From: Strix aluco
Lineage: Eukaryota > Chordata > Aves > Strigiformes > Strigidae
Assembly: GCF_031877795.1 (NCBI RefSeq)
Contig: NC_133940.1
Span: 12,649,985 to 12,713,984 of the forward strand
Reading direction: 5' to 3'
DNA: 64,000 bases
Shown piece by piece: positions 1 through 13,490 of the stretch. Each line of letters starts with the position of its first letter. The stretch's first letter is position 1. Position numbers and translations under genes: made by a program. The notes beneath the pieces are model-generated. The model ran no database searches and was not told where the DNA came from. It worked only from the letters and a program-made list of their open reading frames with translations.

Positions 1-50
1 ACCTGACTGTTTTTCTTAATAAAACTTTTTTTAATTATTACTGTTTTTAG

Positions 51-3000
51 AGCTAGTGCCCTATCCAGTGCTGTTTCCACACTTGCCAGTACAGGAATGT
101 CATTTAGCAGGATGGATGAGAAGGAAAAGCAGCAGGCATTGGAGGAGGAACAAGCTAGACTGCAGGCACTTAAGGTACTATATTTTTTTACAAGTTGGTA
201 TTCTGAGATTTATTTTTTTAACTGGATGCAGATGACAACCAAGTTAGACTTAAAATAGTGTATGGGAACTCTCATCTTAAAGAGGCAAAGACATGATTCT
301 GTAGGATGCAGGTGTGATGGCTGCCAGTATGTGGTGACCCTTCTACCAGGAGTATGATTTGAATAGCAGCCAGCTGATGTAAATAATTTACATTCCTCCT
401 TACAAGAGATTGTTATTTATCTCAGAGATTCAAAAAATGAGTATACAGCTGTTCTAGGTAGGTTAGATTCAGCAGCTGATTATACAGTGTTGCTATTGTA
501 AGACTGGTTATTGATAGGAGGGAATTATTTTTCCCCATAATGTATGGAATATGGCTTTAGTGATTCTTCAGTTGTCTTGCTCATAATGAGAATATACGCT
601 ATAGTTGTGCCCACGTTTAACCGCTCTTATTTATAATTCTAGAATTTAGTTTGAAAAACTGTTTGAAATCATATGTATTTAGTTATAACTTACAGACTGT
701 GAATAATAACGCATTTGAAAGAAAATTGGTGTGTTCTCTCTTGGTTCCTTAATGCGCTTTCCTTTGCTCATTGGTACTTGCTGAGTAGTCGTCTTAGTAA
801 CATCCCTCTCTTAAGGCCTGAATTCTGGTCCTGCAGATCCTTTTGACCCGTTTGAGAACATACACAGTATAAAATCTTGAACAAGGCAAGATGCTTTTCT
901 TGCTGAAAGCTGAACCTGTAGTTCTGTCATGCCCCACTCGCATGTGCCTGGGACAGTTGGGAGTTTTTCTTGTGTTGATTTAACATCTCTAGACACACCT
1001 AAACGATGAAGCAACTCTGCTCGTGTCTTCTGGAGGCCACATTGAGAGCCTTAAAACTGTTTGGAGTCTGAGAGTAAACTGTGATGGTCATGCAGAGTTG
1101 AGTTTCATCTCTGGAGGTCTAGTGAAGATTCTCCACTTTCCTGACTTGGTGTAAGGCATATTTTTCAAATCAACGTGAAGAATGTTTTTTGCTATTAGAC
1201 TGCAAACTTAGTGTGCCTTGCTACCTGCTGCTGAACTTGACAGAATTTTTCATTTTGGGGGCGGGGAAGCTTGCAAGCTCACTCAAGGTTTTACTTGAGG
1301 AATGTAAGTATTCCTCAAGAAGCATGTGCTTTGACCTGTGCTGTATAAATGCGGTGGGCCTCTCTAGAAGTAACAAGGGATGTCAACCTAAAATTAACAT
1401 AAACTAAGTTTTTATTTCACTAGTTTAAGAGCAACACCACATGGTTGTTACTATGATGCACATTGTCAGTCTGACTTCTGAACATCTGAATTGAACTATG
1501 AAGAGATCCTCACAGTAGAAAGAGATGGGTCTTCCTGAACAAAGGTCCATTGACCTGTTTCTCTGAGTGACTATGAAGGGAGCCTATAATGTGCAGCTTG
1601 TCTAGAAGTGTTTTACTTCTAGGCAGTTATAGATAGTCTAAAAAAGCAATTATTTTAAAAATCAAGGTGTGACTTGAGGTTTTAAGGCTTTGATAAAACA
1701 AATACTCATCTCTAATTTCAATCATCTTTCTGTTTTCAGGACTTTAGAAGAATAATTGTTTTATTAAAGACTGTAATTAAAATTTCTTGGGAAATGTCTT
1801 CAGGACTGAGGGTTAATAAATTAATAAGCCTAAAATGCAAATCGTATATCTCATCTTTCAGGAGCAGCGATTAAGAGAGATTTCTGTAGTATCAAATTCC
1901 ACTCCCACATCAGCATCCCCAAGCACCTTATCAGGAAAAAGTGTGAATACCACTGTAGCTGTTGACCTCTTTGCAGTACCAGCACCCACAACAAATAGGT
2001 GAGAGATACTTCTGAAGCAAGCAGAAATTACTGCATTGGCCTGTAGCTCACGATCAAATGCAAAGCACTGATCCTAGTTACTTTTCAAGAGTAACCTTTT
2101 GCTGATGCTTTCCTGGTGTATTCACAGGAATTTTGGTATCAGTCAGTAAGTGCTTAATTAATAGTTTTGTACCACTATTATTGATGGGCTACTAGTGAAT
2201 AAGAGAAAGAGAGATTGGTGAGAGTGTTTGTTTAACACAAGAATACAATGCCTATTACATATCTTCATGGGTTTTTTTCTCTTTTCTTATTCAGCATGCC
2301 CAACCTTTCTAGTGATCTTTTTGATCTTCAGCCTGCCTTCGTTCCAACTGTGCAGAGTACTCCAGCTATATCAACATCAGCAAGCAGTGCTTGGGGAGGT
2401 GAGCTGATATGATGATTTGACTGTCTAAATGATAGGTGAATTCTTAGAATACAAGAATGAATAAAATGCAGATTCATACTTAATTGAATCTACATCTTAA
2501 ACCTTAATTACTTTGCATCCAAACATTTCTATCCTTGACAGAATATAAAATACATCATTTGAAAGCTCTGGCAAACTGTTACAGGAAAGTTACTTTTTCT
2601 TAACACATAGCAGTAGTGTTGATGTGCAGTAGATGGAATGACGGAACTAGTCAGTAAAGGGTACAGGTAGAGGAAAGGTAACTAAAAATCAAAGTTTTAA
2701 AAATGCAGATGTAACTGAAAAGGTGCTGGACTAGTATTTCCATTCCATTAAGTGATTTTAATACACTTTTCAACTTCAAAGGTGTTGGTGACTTCAAAGT
2801 TCTTAAAGCTGTCATTCTCAGTTTCTTGGGCACAGCATTCTCTGTACTCTCACCCATCCCTCCAAAGAACAATCAGGATAGATGTTGAAGAAATGTCTTA
2901 AACGCTGAAATAAGGCAATGTTAACACCATTCTAAGTGCTGGTATTTTAATAGATAACCTTATGTGCTATTTAAAAGATAGATTCTTGAAGCCAAAAACA

Positions 3001-6000
3001 TAGTATCTAACTTTTTTGATTGATAAAATGTTCTGTCATTCTCCCCCTCCCACCCAATGGCAATACTAGAATTATTTTCCCTAAAAAAAAAGAGTTGTTA
3101 GGATTTTTATCTGAAACTAAAAATTTGTATCTTTAATGGGCTGATCAATAGGTGCAATATTTACAGTTTGAATTTGTCTAGGGATTCTCATATTCAATCA
3201 TTTCGGTCTGTTTTTCTTTTCCATTATTTGTACTCTGTATTCTTTCCTTTACTTCTGCATCTGAAAGGTCCTTTCTCGTCCTCAAATGGTTGTGTTGGTT
3301 CTCCACCTCATCTGGACATCTTTGACATGAAGCCAGTTGAAGAAGCTGTAAAATCTACCACCCCTTTCATCAATTCTACTTTTTCCTCCAAACAAACGGT
3401 GGAACTGTTTAGTGGTAAAAAAAACAAACAAACAAACCCCATGTAATTTCTTTGCAACTGGAGATGATAATGCAGATGAACTGGGCGGTGTAATCTTTTT
3501 GTGGTTTGGACCAATCTTCACTTTTTATTAACAAGTGAAAATGGTGCATTAATTCCAGATGCAGTAAATTATATGTTTCCTTAAAGTTTTACTTCTACAG
3601 TTGAAGTAACTAATTATTTTGTTCGGCTTGCCCAACCTAGACATCCTAAGACTTGTGATGTTGCTGGAATTTTTGCCAATTTCTTTCAAACTGCAACCTC
3701 TTTTCTCTTTTGTAATGGGGAATGCAGGAGTTACTTGAGCTTTCCAAATTTGTTAAATAAAACATCCTTTTTTATTACTAAAAATTCATAATTTTTAACT
3801 GCAGACTTAATTTTTGGGTCCCCGCTTCCCTTTCCTCTTAAACTGATCTTATTTTCTTCTCTCTTTTTACAAAGATGACTTTAGTGGTCATAAACCTACA
3901 TATGCTTCTGTGTATCATCCTCTGACTGTTGATGGTAATTTGATTTTTTTATTTTTTAAAAAACTTTTTGATTTCACTGTAATGAGTGGTATTACTCCAT
4001 AGGTGTATTTGATTACTCTAAACTTTTTTTTTTTCAGGTTTTCCTCTTCATTCAGCTCCTCCAAGTACCACCTCTTCAACAATTAATGTGGACTTTGATG
4101 CTGTTTTTGGAGGAAAATCTACAGTACCAGAGTACAGGCCTACAAGTGGTAAAAACTCACTTATGACTAATTTACACCCTGCAGTCAACAGTTGCTTAAC
4201 AATTTAGCATAATTGCTACTGCAGTTCAAAATTTAATAAATTAATACATTTGCAAGCTGATTATAGGGCTGATAAGATAACAGGCAATCAGTTCGGTTAT
4301 AGTTACTTACTTGAGAATTAGCTTTGACTAATTTCATATACTGTGTAATAATGGTTTCCTCTCTTTTTGGGGGAATGAACATTGAACATGGCTCACTGGA
4401 TGTCTCTTAACGGGTAAGCTTTATGTTAATCTGTTTTCAGTGCTTATGACTTCATTGTTTTCTCTTGATACATGATAATGAGTTCCCTCTAACTTCATTG
4501 AGAGGTACTGTACTTATGAAAATGCAAAACTGTGTGTATATGTTGCTTGAAGATTAGCTGAGTTACGGTCTTTTGGTGCTGTTTGGCTATATATATTCAA
4601 AGTCCTTATGAACACAGAGCAAAGAAACTTGTGTACATTCAGGATACTAGCAGTATCATGAAATTACTGCTATATTCTGTTATGAGAACAGTTTGAAACT
4701 ATTGTTAACAACCTTCTTCAATTTTAGGGCAGAGTCCTCTTAATCTAAAAATACTATTACTGATGAAGTAAATTAAAGATTCTACTAGATTAGTAGCTAC
4801 AATACAGTATTCCATTAAAAAGAGGTTAAACTATGCTGTCTAAGCCTTAAACACTTAACAGCATGTTGAACCTCCAAATATAAATACTCAAACTACTTAG
4901 TGTTCTATAAAGAAAATACCTCCCTGGCTTATATGGATGTCTTTTATTAAATGCAATGTAACTGCTTTTTTAACAGTTGCTTTTGTGTTCTTTATTTAGC
5001 TTTTAACTTTCTAGATGATGTATTGCAACCCACAGTACCACCACAAAGTCAAAGAGCCACTTTAGCCAACCAGCAAAGTGGAAAAATTTTGGCAAATGAC
5101 CTTGATTCTTCACTTGCTAATCTAGTGGGAAGTAAGTGTGAAGCTTTTAAATCTAAAACTTTCCCATTTGTTACTGAAAACAAAAATTCTTCCTCCCACC
5201 CCCTTTAAAAATACTTAGGGATTTTTTTCTGTTTCTCCTTCCCCTCAGATCTTGGGTTTGGAGGAACTTCATCCAAAAAGTAAGTGGCATATGTTTACTT
5301 ACAGTATTCTCACGTGACTGTTTGGTAGTCTGTGGCCCAGTTTACCAGCACTAACATGGCAAGAGTTTCAACTCTTAAAAAGTACTCTAGTACAAGAACA
5401 GCATTGAACCAGTAAGTTTGTGGTCAGTCACCATAATAGTCAACCTTAACTTTTGAAGTAATTCACTTCAGTTTTGCAATTGCTGTATTTTCGTTTAAGT
5501 ATTCTTATGAAGCACTGTAAAAGATCTTGCAGTTACATAAAACTTCGGTTAACCATTATGCTGTACAGTGCAGTAATGATAGTTTACTTTTAAAACAGAA
5601 CCTCCAGATTTCATACTTGAACAGAGATACATAAGTAGTTGCTGAAATTCTGAGTGTTTCTTCCACCCATAAGATTTTAGCTGTGTATTGTATTAAGGCA
5701 TGTTTTGGGTTTCTGTTGTGATGTGTTACTTTAGCTGTTGTCTCTCTAAAACTAATACCACAGTTTCATTTTTAGATCAGATATGCAGTGGACCCAGCCT
5801 ACAGAGAAAAAACTTACTGGTGGAACAAACTGGCAAGCAAAGACAAGCACATCAACCACATGGAACCCTACTCCCTTACCCACTATTCCACATATGGTAA
5901 TTTCTGTACTATTGAAATCAGGCTTCATTCTAGCAAATGCTACTTCCCTGCTTGAATTAATTTTAAAAGAATAGCAAAGGCTGTTTGGGACAAGACTGGG

Positions 6001-9000
6001 GGCAGAGGGGAATGATTGTAGGATCACTTCTCAAACTGCATGAGGTAGAGATTTTCGTGTGCTTTATTTCCCCTCACTGTAAAACTTGTCCGTTGAAGAC
6101 TTAAACAATCAGCCTTTCACTTGAGATGTATCTCAGTTCATAACTTCTTTTTGAATTGAAACAAATGACCCCAAACCAGAAAATTTACGTGCACGTTTGA
6201 GATGCTCCTACCCCCCTCCCACGCACACACATATACACTCACCTTTAAGAATCCTAAGAATGTGTTTCAAGGGCAAAACTGCTGTTCCTTCCAGTTTTCA
6301 CTCCTTTTTCAGTTTTATCACATGAAACACTGCTACACCCCTGCAAGGCACCTTAACTATCAGGTCAAGCAGCACTTTGGACTTTATGATAATGCTCAAC
6401 AGTATTTTGCACTGTGTTAAAAATATGAAGTTGCTAAGTGGAAGCTTTGTAGTTATTTAAATGAAGAATTTTCATTTATTGGAGCAATGTTTGTAGGCAA
6501 CTGACTTATGCTTTTAAAAGAGATTTTTTGGAGTGTCTTTTAATTCATATATATTCATACAAATACACACCACTTCTGAAATATAACTGTCTTAGAAGTA
6601 GAATGTTCATCTCGGTTATATGTACAACTAGGGTAATTACCACATTTGCTATGAATTTTGGACTGCTGTCTGACTTTATTTTCCAATAAGACCAGCTTTG
6701 CCTGCAATGCCTGTTTTCCTCATCTTACATGAGTGTGCTCATTCAAAATTATCAAAGTTGAATATTAAATCTGGTATTGGACTCAAAAATGAAACTCAGA
6801 AATTCAGATGAGGATGTGTCAGTTGCATAGCACTTTTATGTGAGACTTCTGAGACCATAAAATCCTTTTATCCCCTCCTGGTGCTCTAGAACAGGTTATG
6901 TTAGAGTGCTGATGCATTTTTATTTTTGAAAGATAGAGAGCACCTTGGCACACATTGATCACTGTGGATTTGGGTTGTGTGTTTTTATTTCATGTGTTCA
7001 TGTTTAATACTTTCTGGTCTAAGCATCTGAGTGCTCACTCATTTGCTTGGAATTCCAACAATTAATAATGCAAAGAACTAGCTCAGCTATGAGCATCTTT
7101 AAAAATCAATGCTGGAAAGGTCTAACTCTCCTGGCTTGGACTGTGGCATTCAGAGTACTAACCCTCCAATTCATGTATAGTCTGCGTACTCTTCCATAGT
7201 GAAGTATTTTAACTAACACTCTGTTTTTAATAAAATTAGCACTACTTAACAATGCATGGCAATATGAAGTGCATGCATCGCTGTGCCTGTGAACATAACC
7301 TGATATAAGTTATTACTGGCTTAAGATGCTCTTCATTTTTCTTTTTTCATATTGTGATATGTTGCAGACATCAGAAATTAGTATGCGAGCAACATTTACC
7401 TGACTAAACATGTGTTGCTGTTTGTTTCTTAAGCTGAATGGTCACTGCCTTCCTTGTTTTTTTTCTGTGCCCTGCTCACACATAATGGGAGGAAGAAGGA
7501 ATATTGCATGTCATGCCCTCTAAAAGCTTTACGCAAATGTTTGTGCAAGGAATAATACTCAAGTCTGGCTAGGTTTAGTCAAATTTCTGGTTTTGCTGTA
7601 AGTCTTACTAGTGATAGCTTTCTAGGCAGGCAGCCTATCCAGGTTGAAAGGCATAGTTGCTGTTGTTGTTGTATTTGCACTTTTTTCCTTCCCCTTTAAT
7701 TATTTTAATGAATGAGTTGAGCATAGTCAGACAGTTATGGTGCTGGACTTGAATCCATCCCTTGGTTAGAATTTCCAGTTCAAATACCTCTTAAATAATT
7801 TTCTGTCCTTACTCCTTTTGCTGTGCCAGAATGGAGTACACTATCCTGGATATGTAAGTCAATTTCTTGTAAATACGTTGGATATTTTAAGTATTGAAAA
7901 ATATGTATTTTTAACAGTCTTACAGATATTACTAGTATGCATGATCTTATCTAAAGTACATTAAAACTTTCTTATTTGAAGGTACCTGCTCCTATCGCAT
8001 ACCCATTGACCACACCTCAAGTGCCTGTATATGGAATGGTAAGAAATGTGATTGTCTTGTATTCCTGAAAAACCTATTTGTCCCCCGTGGTTAGTTTCGT
8101 GGCAGGTATTATTATGCTGAAATCATCCTGCAACTTATGTGTATTGTTTTGTAAGGTCAATAGTGTGTGTAATCTGATAGCTTTTTCACACTGTGCGTTG
8201 GAAGAGATTACTCAAAATTTTATACAGCAAGCTTTTTTAAAAGCTTTGACTTTACTATGTATGTGTGTGTCTATATGCTTATTTTCTACTATACTTACAA
8301 TGTGAAAAGATAAATCTAGAATTAGTTTCAATTTTATGTACCTGTTTTGTGGGGTTTTTGTTTTTCTAACAGGTACCTCCTCAGGTTGGAGCTGCTCCTT
8401 TGATGGCACCCCAGTCAATGATGTATACACAGCCTGGTTTAAGGCCAACAAATCCTTTTGCACCTGTTTCTGAAACTCAGGTGAACTGTGTTCTTTAATT
8501 TTGAGATCACATTTTCTGAAACTTTAGTCTTGGTATAAGCAACCAAAAGCTTCATGAAGGGCTACTAATATATTTCTGTATTTGAAAGCGAGGGGTTCCT
8601 CAGTCAAGGGCAACAGCTTTTGCTGGCAAAGAAGCAAATTCAGATGGTGAGAGCATGCAAATGTAGGAAGCAAGGAAGAAAGTAAAAATCAGAGATCTAG
8701 TGGCTAATTCCTTACTGTGTCAATATTAAGAAAATGAGTGGTAAAGATACGTAGAATTTAGACTTTCTATGACATTAGCTGGATACTTGGTTTAGTTACA
8801 CTGACCAGAGCAGTGGTGAAAGCTTTATGAAAGATCAGGTGGTGGGTAAGTGAAAAAGGCATGGACAAGAGATCATTCAAGTTGAAGAAACTGTGTGCTC
8901 CTGTCGTCCAGATATGTTCATCTTAATGTTCTTTGGGGATTTTTTTAAAGTGCCAAAACCTATAGTCTTAACTTGCGAGTAACAAGACAGTTGAATAGAT

Positions 9001-9084
9001 TCATAATTCTACAACACTGAAAACCATGTGTTATGTAAGTGGCATTAATATGTAATCTCTACTTCACAGATACAGTTTATGTAG
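51..9084 (+). CDS. PICALM-like clathrin-assembly protein (paralogue of PICALM), 3' part
   Basis: Thirteen coding exons on +: 51-174, 1862-1998, 2295-2398, 3268-3414, 3875-3934, 4038-4148, 5000-5131, 5249-5279, 5776-5896, 7830-7853, 7982-8038, 8373-8480 and 9070-9084. All junctions are AG/GT and all phases join, giving 389 residues plus a partial first codon. The first exon encodes the acidic helix ending QALEEEQARLQALK, typical of PICALM just after the ANTH domain. It is followed by a low-complexity Ser/Thr/Pro tail with clathrin and AP-2 type motifs (DLF, SDLFDLQ, DIFD), the conserved block NDLDSSLANLVGNLGFGG, EKKLTGGTNWQ, an EH-binding NPF, and the C-terminal IQFM. The family (PICALM, SNAP91) binds PIP2, AP-2 and clathrin and sorts VAMP-type SNAREs at the plasma membrane. 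The sequence differs throughout from PICALM (for example FNFLDDVLQPTV where PICALM, from memory, has FDELGGLLKPTV), and PICALM itself is nearly invariant between birds and mammals, so this is a paralogue rather than PICALM. The ANTH domain and promoter lie left of the window. Confidence 0.88.
7830..7853 (+). CDS. 24-nt microexon of the PICALM-like gene
   Basis: This exon encodes only NGVHYPGY. It lies between a TGTGCCAG acceptor and a GTAAGT donor, in phase 0 on both sides, so it can be skipped or included without changing the frame. The matching segment of PICALM, as I remember it, is NGMHFPQY at the same place, after ...PHM and before the APV/YPATTP-like block. That makes it a conserved small cassette rather than a chance match. 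Confidence 0.8.
9070..9084 (+). CDS. Terminal coding exon of the PICALM-like gene (IQFM stop)
   Basis: After the CACAG acceptor the exon reads ATA CAG TTT ATG TAG, giving Ile-Gln-Phe-Met and stop. This is the same C-terminus and the same isolated last exon as in PICALM. If intron 8481-9069 were retained, translation would end instead after VNCVL at 8498, so the last splice decides the C-terminus. Confidence 0.85.
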   Translation: MQFM

Positions 9085-9511
9085 AGCCGCCAAAGCAGCA
9101 AGATGTGAGAACAACCAAATACTGGTAAAAAAAGAAAAGACTGAATTTCAATCTTTCCATGATGTATTCCTGAACAGGGCAACTGTTTCTACCCTGTATA
9201 ATACAATATTATTTTGAATTGCAATGCTTTAGAGATTCTTGTTTATAACAGTCACTGCAGTGTGAAGTCATGTTTGTTCACTGGTTTTTCTTAAACTGCT
9301 CAGCAGAAACCTGTATTTTATTGAGGTTGACTCAGAAGGTTCAAGTGGGATTATCATCTTCAAAGCTGAGAAGAGGGGTTACGTGATTGCTCTACAACCT
9401 TATTCATCAGTGGATTACCTTAGGAATTTAACTGAGGATGTGAAAGCTATTTATTTTCTCCATAAATTATGTGGCTGTTGTAACCAAGACACAACACAAA
9501 TGAAGTTGAGC

Positions 9512-9538
9512 AATAAAATTTTTATATGCTCTAATAAA
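9512..9538 (+). terminator. Proximal tandem poly(A) signals
   Basis: Two AATAAA hexamers lie at 9512-9517 and 9533-9538, about 430 bp after the PICALM-like stop codon. They could end a short transcript form. Confidence 0.4.
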
Positions 9539-9686
9539 TACTCTGATAGAGCAATGCTTATATTATCATAAGGCCAATATTGTGTGAAATCAGACAGCTT
9601 TTTCACATTAGAATAGCTTATAGTAATTTGCAGACTTTATAATGTGAGTTTGAAATGCTGTGAATCAACAAGATATATACATATTA

Positions 9687-9706
9687 CATATATATATATA
9701 TATATA
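9687..9706. repeat. (AT)n microsatellite
   Basis: An alternating AT tract followed by an A run, inside the putative 3' UTR of the PICALM-like gene. Confidence 0.85.
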
Positions 9707-12700
9707 AAAAAAAAATATTGCTCCATTGGTATGTCAGTGTTACATGGCTAGTTGAAAGAGCCAGGCTCTGATAGGGGCTGAAAGTCTGTTACGGGGTAGG
9801 GGAAACAAGTGTGTTAGAGAACAGCATGTGCAGCTGCCAACAGGTGACAGTAGCTGCATTTCCATCCAGTGTCCTCTCTGCAGGTGGCATCTTTCATAGC
9901 TCAAGGAAGAGTAGCTTTGGGAACCAGTGGATGTAGGTATTGCCAATAGCAGCAAATGGGAGCAATTTGAAAACTTTGTTGCTAACTGCAAAAGAGGCAA
10001 GAGATCAAATTTTTTTTTTTTTTTTTTAGAAGTCCATTAGGTCAAAAGAAGCAAACCTTGCAGTAGTGCTGACACTTGTGAACTGGCAACTATATTGAAA
10101 TTATCCAGCTGTAGAGAATAGCTTGTGCTGCTTTTCTGAAATAAGATCTGAGTTGTAAACCACATAAAAGTAATTATTTTTAAACGTGTAAATATGTGCA
10201 AACTTTTAGATAACCTTTTCTTTAATGCTGCAGTAGTCTTTTTCTTCTGTAGTAATTTCAAGGTAAAAATGCCATGTTAAGAAATCTGGACTCTTTTTGA
10301 GAGGAAAATCTTTTAAATCTACTAATTTATGAGGTATACGATTCATGATGGGTCAGATGTGTACAGACTTCTGGCATGTCTTTTGTATGTAACAATATTC
10401 CTCCAAAACAGAAATTGGCTATGAAAATGCCTTATCTTGTATTTTTAGATGTCTGATAAAAAGTGATAGCATTAAAAAAACCACTTAATAACAAGTAAAT
10501 TAAATTGAGAGCAACCTTTCTTCCAGAAGTTTTGTGGCAGAATACAATGAAAAGCTCTCCTGTAAAACAACTTCTACTAATGATTAATATTAAAGCAGAG
10601 TTTTCAAAAAATGAATATTTTCTATTGTTACAATAGACCTCCAGAGTACCATGTCTTTTATCTTTTGGGGAGTCTGTAATTGCAGAAATATCTCTGCCTC
10701 TCACTATAAATGCAAATAGGCCTGAGAATCTTGTCAAACTGTCCTGTAGAGAACTTTTAAAATACAGCACTTTCTTGATAGTGGGAACAAGCCTTCTCTT
10801 TTTCTAAATGCTTAATTCTGTCCAAAGAGTGCAAAAGTAACATTTCTTAACCCTATGGAAATACTTTTTGCCAAATGAAACAACTCAAAAGAAACAAAAA
10901 ACCAACTCCCAACCCTTGCAATCTGTAACCGCTAGCTTTCTGGGACATGTAACCTTGCAGAAATTTAAAACTTGGAGTTTCTGAATGTGTATTGGTTTTT
11001 TAAAAGAATTTGGACTGGTATATAGCAGAGTTACAAAGGGCTTCAAGCTTTAATCCACCTTTATTGGGTTGAACAATTGTACAATTTAAAGCCAATGAGT
11101 TCTTCAGTGCCTACAGTTACCCTCCGCATGACGAGGGAATAGATGCCATTTAGAATGGGTATTGTGTTGAGGGGACTGTTTACTTAAGAAATAGTGAAAT
11201 TCCATTGATTTATTCAGCATTGAGAAGTTTTGAGTTCAAATTAGACCAGTACATGTAGTAGTAAATGTCTGGGCATTAATGACAGAGCTGAAAGCAGGCA
11301 ATTTCTAGCACTGTAAGCTGTTAGGTCTCTTTCTCATACCGAGTTGTACAAGTAATAATCCATTATTTTATTAAAATATGCAAATAAATGCCTGGCAAAC
11401 AGTATATATTTGTTATAACTTCATTGCAGAGTGTTCTGAATATCTGGAATGTACTTTGCTCAGAAATGAATTTAGTACTAGGTATAGTTTGCACTACATC
11501 TGATTTGCTCTGGATTTTTTAATGGTTCTTTGGTATGCTTTCTTGTAGCAAAGCTGTCTGATACCAATTTATTTAGTATTAAAAAAGGAGAAACAGCCAC
11601 AAAGTACATCCTAAAAACTTTATAAGCTACCTTCTTTTTAGTCTCGTTCGGAATGTTTGATACATTAAAACACGACTTTCAGATTTATCCTTCTGAAGAA
11701 AAGACTGCTTTACACACATCTCTGCACAAAGGTGCAGAGGCCTGCTTTTTGCCAACCTCTTCCTTGTGCACATATTGGAACGCATAAAATGGCAGAGTAC
11801 TGTGTTTTAAATACCATAGTTCATACATTACAAGTAAAAACCAAGGACTGGATATGCTGTCAAGGCTTTTTGGGCTTACAACTTGTTCTCCACAAAAACA
11901 CTTTGAAGACACAGGTTGTTCTTGAGGGTGACTGTAATAGCCCGCAAGAGTTGCAAATAGTAGTTGTGATGAGTGAAACACTGAAGAGACATGTATATAC
12001 ATGTGAGTTTCCCTTTTGTTTCCTTCCAACTTGCTTGATCAGAATCCTGTTCTGAATACTTCAGAAAGCAGGTAACTAAGATGTCACTCCATGTTTGTCT
12101 GAACAAGGAGGAAGACTTGAAGTATGCTGTGCGCTTTGCATTATTGTACTTTAGTGGGTCGTTCAAGCCTAACTGTTGGGCCTTCATGCTGCTACAGGGA
12201 GGCTGTGTTTCATGGGATATACCGTAACTTCTGGGGGAATTTGGAAAGGTTGATTGTGTTAGGCCTGTTGGACTTGAAAGTGTACCTCTTTTTTCAATAA
12301 CTGGGGTTTTCTAATGTTCTCTAGATATAGTTTGACTTTGCCTCTGATAAGTTACTGATTTTTTTTTTTTGTAATTTTGGACACATGTACTAGAGAAATC
12401 TCAGTTCTGTGTACATAGTGGTGGAATACTTGTAGGTTAAAAATAACGAACGGACTTTTGTTTAAAAAAACACACACAAAACCACCAACAAAAAACCTTC
12501 TGATTACAAGATTGAATACAGGGTGTATCCCCATCTGGGTTTTTTTGATGTGTGGCAGGGAGGGTGGGGTTACAATTAGAATAGTATGCACTGTGGATCG
12601 GTGCTTAATTTGTACATAAAAAGGAAAACTTTGTTTTGGGTAGTTTGTATTGTAAGGACAACATCTAAAGGCACTGTGTATCAGTCATTTATTTCCATTT

Positions 12701-13452
12701 AAAAGATTATATTTTTGAGCAATGGAAACTGTACATGTTATCATTTATACATTACTGATGGTTAGGAATATAGAAAACCTGTTGCTATTACTCTGAAGAT
12801 GTATCTGACTTGTCATTGATATATATACATCACTGCATCACTACTTTGTGCAGATTCTCATGATCATTTATTTAAAGAGATTGTAGTAACTGGTAGAGTT
12901 ACAACAGGAATTGTAACATCAAATCTTTCAGTAGATCTCAAATGTGTATCCTTGTGATTAAGTTTAATCCTTTACCAAATGTTTGGCTGGAATTTCATTT
13001 TGAAGCAATGACAAAATAGGTGCTGGAACAGATTTCCCTCACCCCAACTCACACTTTACATTATTTATTTAATAGGTCTTGTTTTGTATGTTATGTTTTT
13101 TCCCCATAACAGGTTTGTGCCTTTTATTGGATATTTATTTAAAAGGAGCTACTATAATTTAGGTTGTTCAGGCTTTTTTTCAGATGTATTCTTGTACAGC
13201 TGTTCCTTTACATGAGTTCCTCCATTTTATAAGAATACAGAATGTGTGGAAAATATACTAGCCACAAACTGGAAAAAAATTTTGAGGGTTTATGTTCTGG
13301 GAATTAATAATTTTTTAAAAAGAAGCCTAAGCACAAGACTGGCTGTGTTGATATTTTAATTGTGGAACTTCACAATTTGTTAATACACAAACTGTTTGTT
13401 TTTTAAAAACTGCTCATATCCAATTATTTGATGAAACAAGTTTTGGAAAAAA

Positions 13453-13490
13453 AATAAACTTTGGCACATGCAAGGTGTGTGTGTGTGTAC
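13453..13490 (+). terminator. Distal poly(A) signal with GU-rich downstream element
   Basis: AATAAA at 13453-13458 is followed about 10 nt later by a CA cleavage-type dinucleotide and then a (GT)n tract at about 13475-13489. This is the classic arrangement of a strong polyadenylation site. It is the last convincing + strand site before the VBP1 promoter. Confidence 0.5.

Larger units (their letters stand above)
9085..13475 (+). other. Probable long 3' UTR of the PICALM-like gene
   Basis: About 4.4 kb with no supported coding exon. It is AT-rich, with many ATTTA pentamers and a Pumilio-like TGTAAATA near 10187. It runs from the stop codon to a well-formed poly(A) site near 13.47 kb. Proximal signals near 9.5 kb would give a short alternative UTR. 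Whether the whole stretch is transcribed cannot be read from sequence alone. Confidence 0.45.

Noticed and set aside
51-9084. Calling the first gene SNAP91 or AGFG1
   Set aside because: The NDLDSSLANLVGNLG block, the microexon and the IQFM ending fit PICALM better than SNAP91, and there are no FG-repeat or ArfGAP features for AGFG1.
10009-10028. T run as a retrocopy poly(A) tail on -
   Set aside because: No coding remnant or target-site duplication was found beside it; treated as a simple homopolymer.
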